Origin: Porphyrobacter sp.
GTDB taxonomy: Bacteria; Pseudomonadota; Alphaproteobacteria; Sphingomonadales; Sphingomonadaceae
Length of the DNA: 64,000 bases
Assembly (NCBI GenBank): GCA_027531395.1
Contig: JAPZRO010000004.1
Coordinates: 1-64,000, forward strand
Reading direction: 5' to 3'
A program made the position numbers and the translations under genes. Shown piece by piece: positions 63,681-64,000 of this stretch; positions within the stretch are counted from its first letter, which is position 1, and each line of letters starts with the position of its first letter. The notes below the pieces were generated by a model that saw only the letters and a program-made list of their open reading frames with translations, made no database searches and was not told the origin of the DNA.

Positions 63681-64000
<320 letters not shown>

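Overview
The window looks like a GC-rich alphaproteobacterial chromosome, most likely Sphingomonadales and within it Erythrobacteraceae (Erythrobacter/Porphyrobacter type). The main evidence is a bacteriochlorophyll/reaction-centre cluster in the order bchL-bchM-lhaA-puhA-puhB-puhC-(small orf)-acsF-puhE-hemA, using the oxygen-dependent cyclase AcsF. This is typical of aerobic anoxygenic phototrophs. A sphingomonad-like dispersed palindrome and a starch locus with a TonB receptor and halogenase-like genes fit the same group. The genus is an inference. I saw no rRNA, tRNA, CRISPR array, transposase or prophage gene.

Layout. 0-3.7 kb: a TauE/SafE permease with its TIGR02186-type partner, then a HerA-like ATPase. 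3.8-9.7 kb: queE, a secreted amidohydrolase overlapping a porin-like gene, two small envelope proteins and an MscS channel. 9.7-16.1 kb: valS and a divergent Mla-type lipid transport operon (STAS-MlaE fusion, MlaF, MlaD, lipoprotein). 16.2-20.1 kb: a tightly overlapping minus-strand operon (crcB, pseudouridine synthase, PaiB-like, HAD phosphatase, small membrane protein, ATP12). 20.3-26.0 kb: rpsU, an FKBP, gatC-gatA-(54 aa)-gatB, a hydrolase and trmL. 26.0-31.9 kb: two secreted unknowns, then a minus-strand TolC/HlyD/ABC-type export operon whose ABC protein has lost every ATPase motif. 32.2-38.9 kb: FAD oxidoreductases (one fused to a VTT membrane domain), a CNT transporter, a CDP-alcohol phosphotransferase, a DUF1499 protein and a lipoprotein cytochrome c.

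38.9-55.9 kb is a complete alpha-glucan utilisation locus. It has a large TonB-dependent receptor, two secreted GH13 amylases, a secreted GH97 alpha-glucosidase, an MFS sugar transporter, a cytoplasmic GH13 alpha-glucosidase and a LacI regulator. Built into it are two tryptophan-halogenase-like flavoproteins and a DUF6445 protein with a possible 2OG/Fe(II) site. One halogenase gene overlaps the LacI gene by four bases at the 3' end of the glucosidase operon. The other sits behind the DUF6445 gene, divergent from the receptor. Two perfect palindromes with the same TTGCAAA half-site lie near the two divergent promoters. This is the best candidate for an undescribed system: a halogenase/oxygenase module tied to starch uptake.

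55.98 kb to the end is the photosynthesis gene cluster, all on the minus strand and mostly overlapping. It runs from hemA (5-aminolevulinate supply) through pigment steps (acsF, bchM, bchL) to reaction-centre H subunit and assembly factors (puhA, puhB, puhC, puhE, lhaA). It is convergent with the glucan locus across a single hairpin, and the bchL gene runs off the window end.
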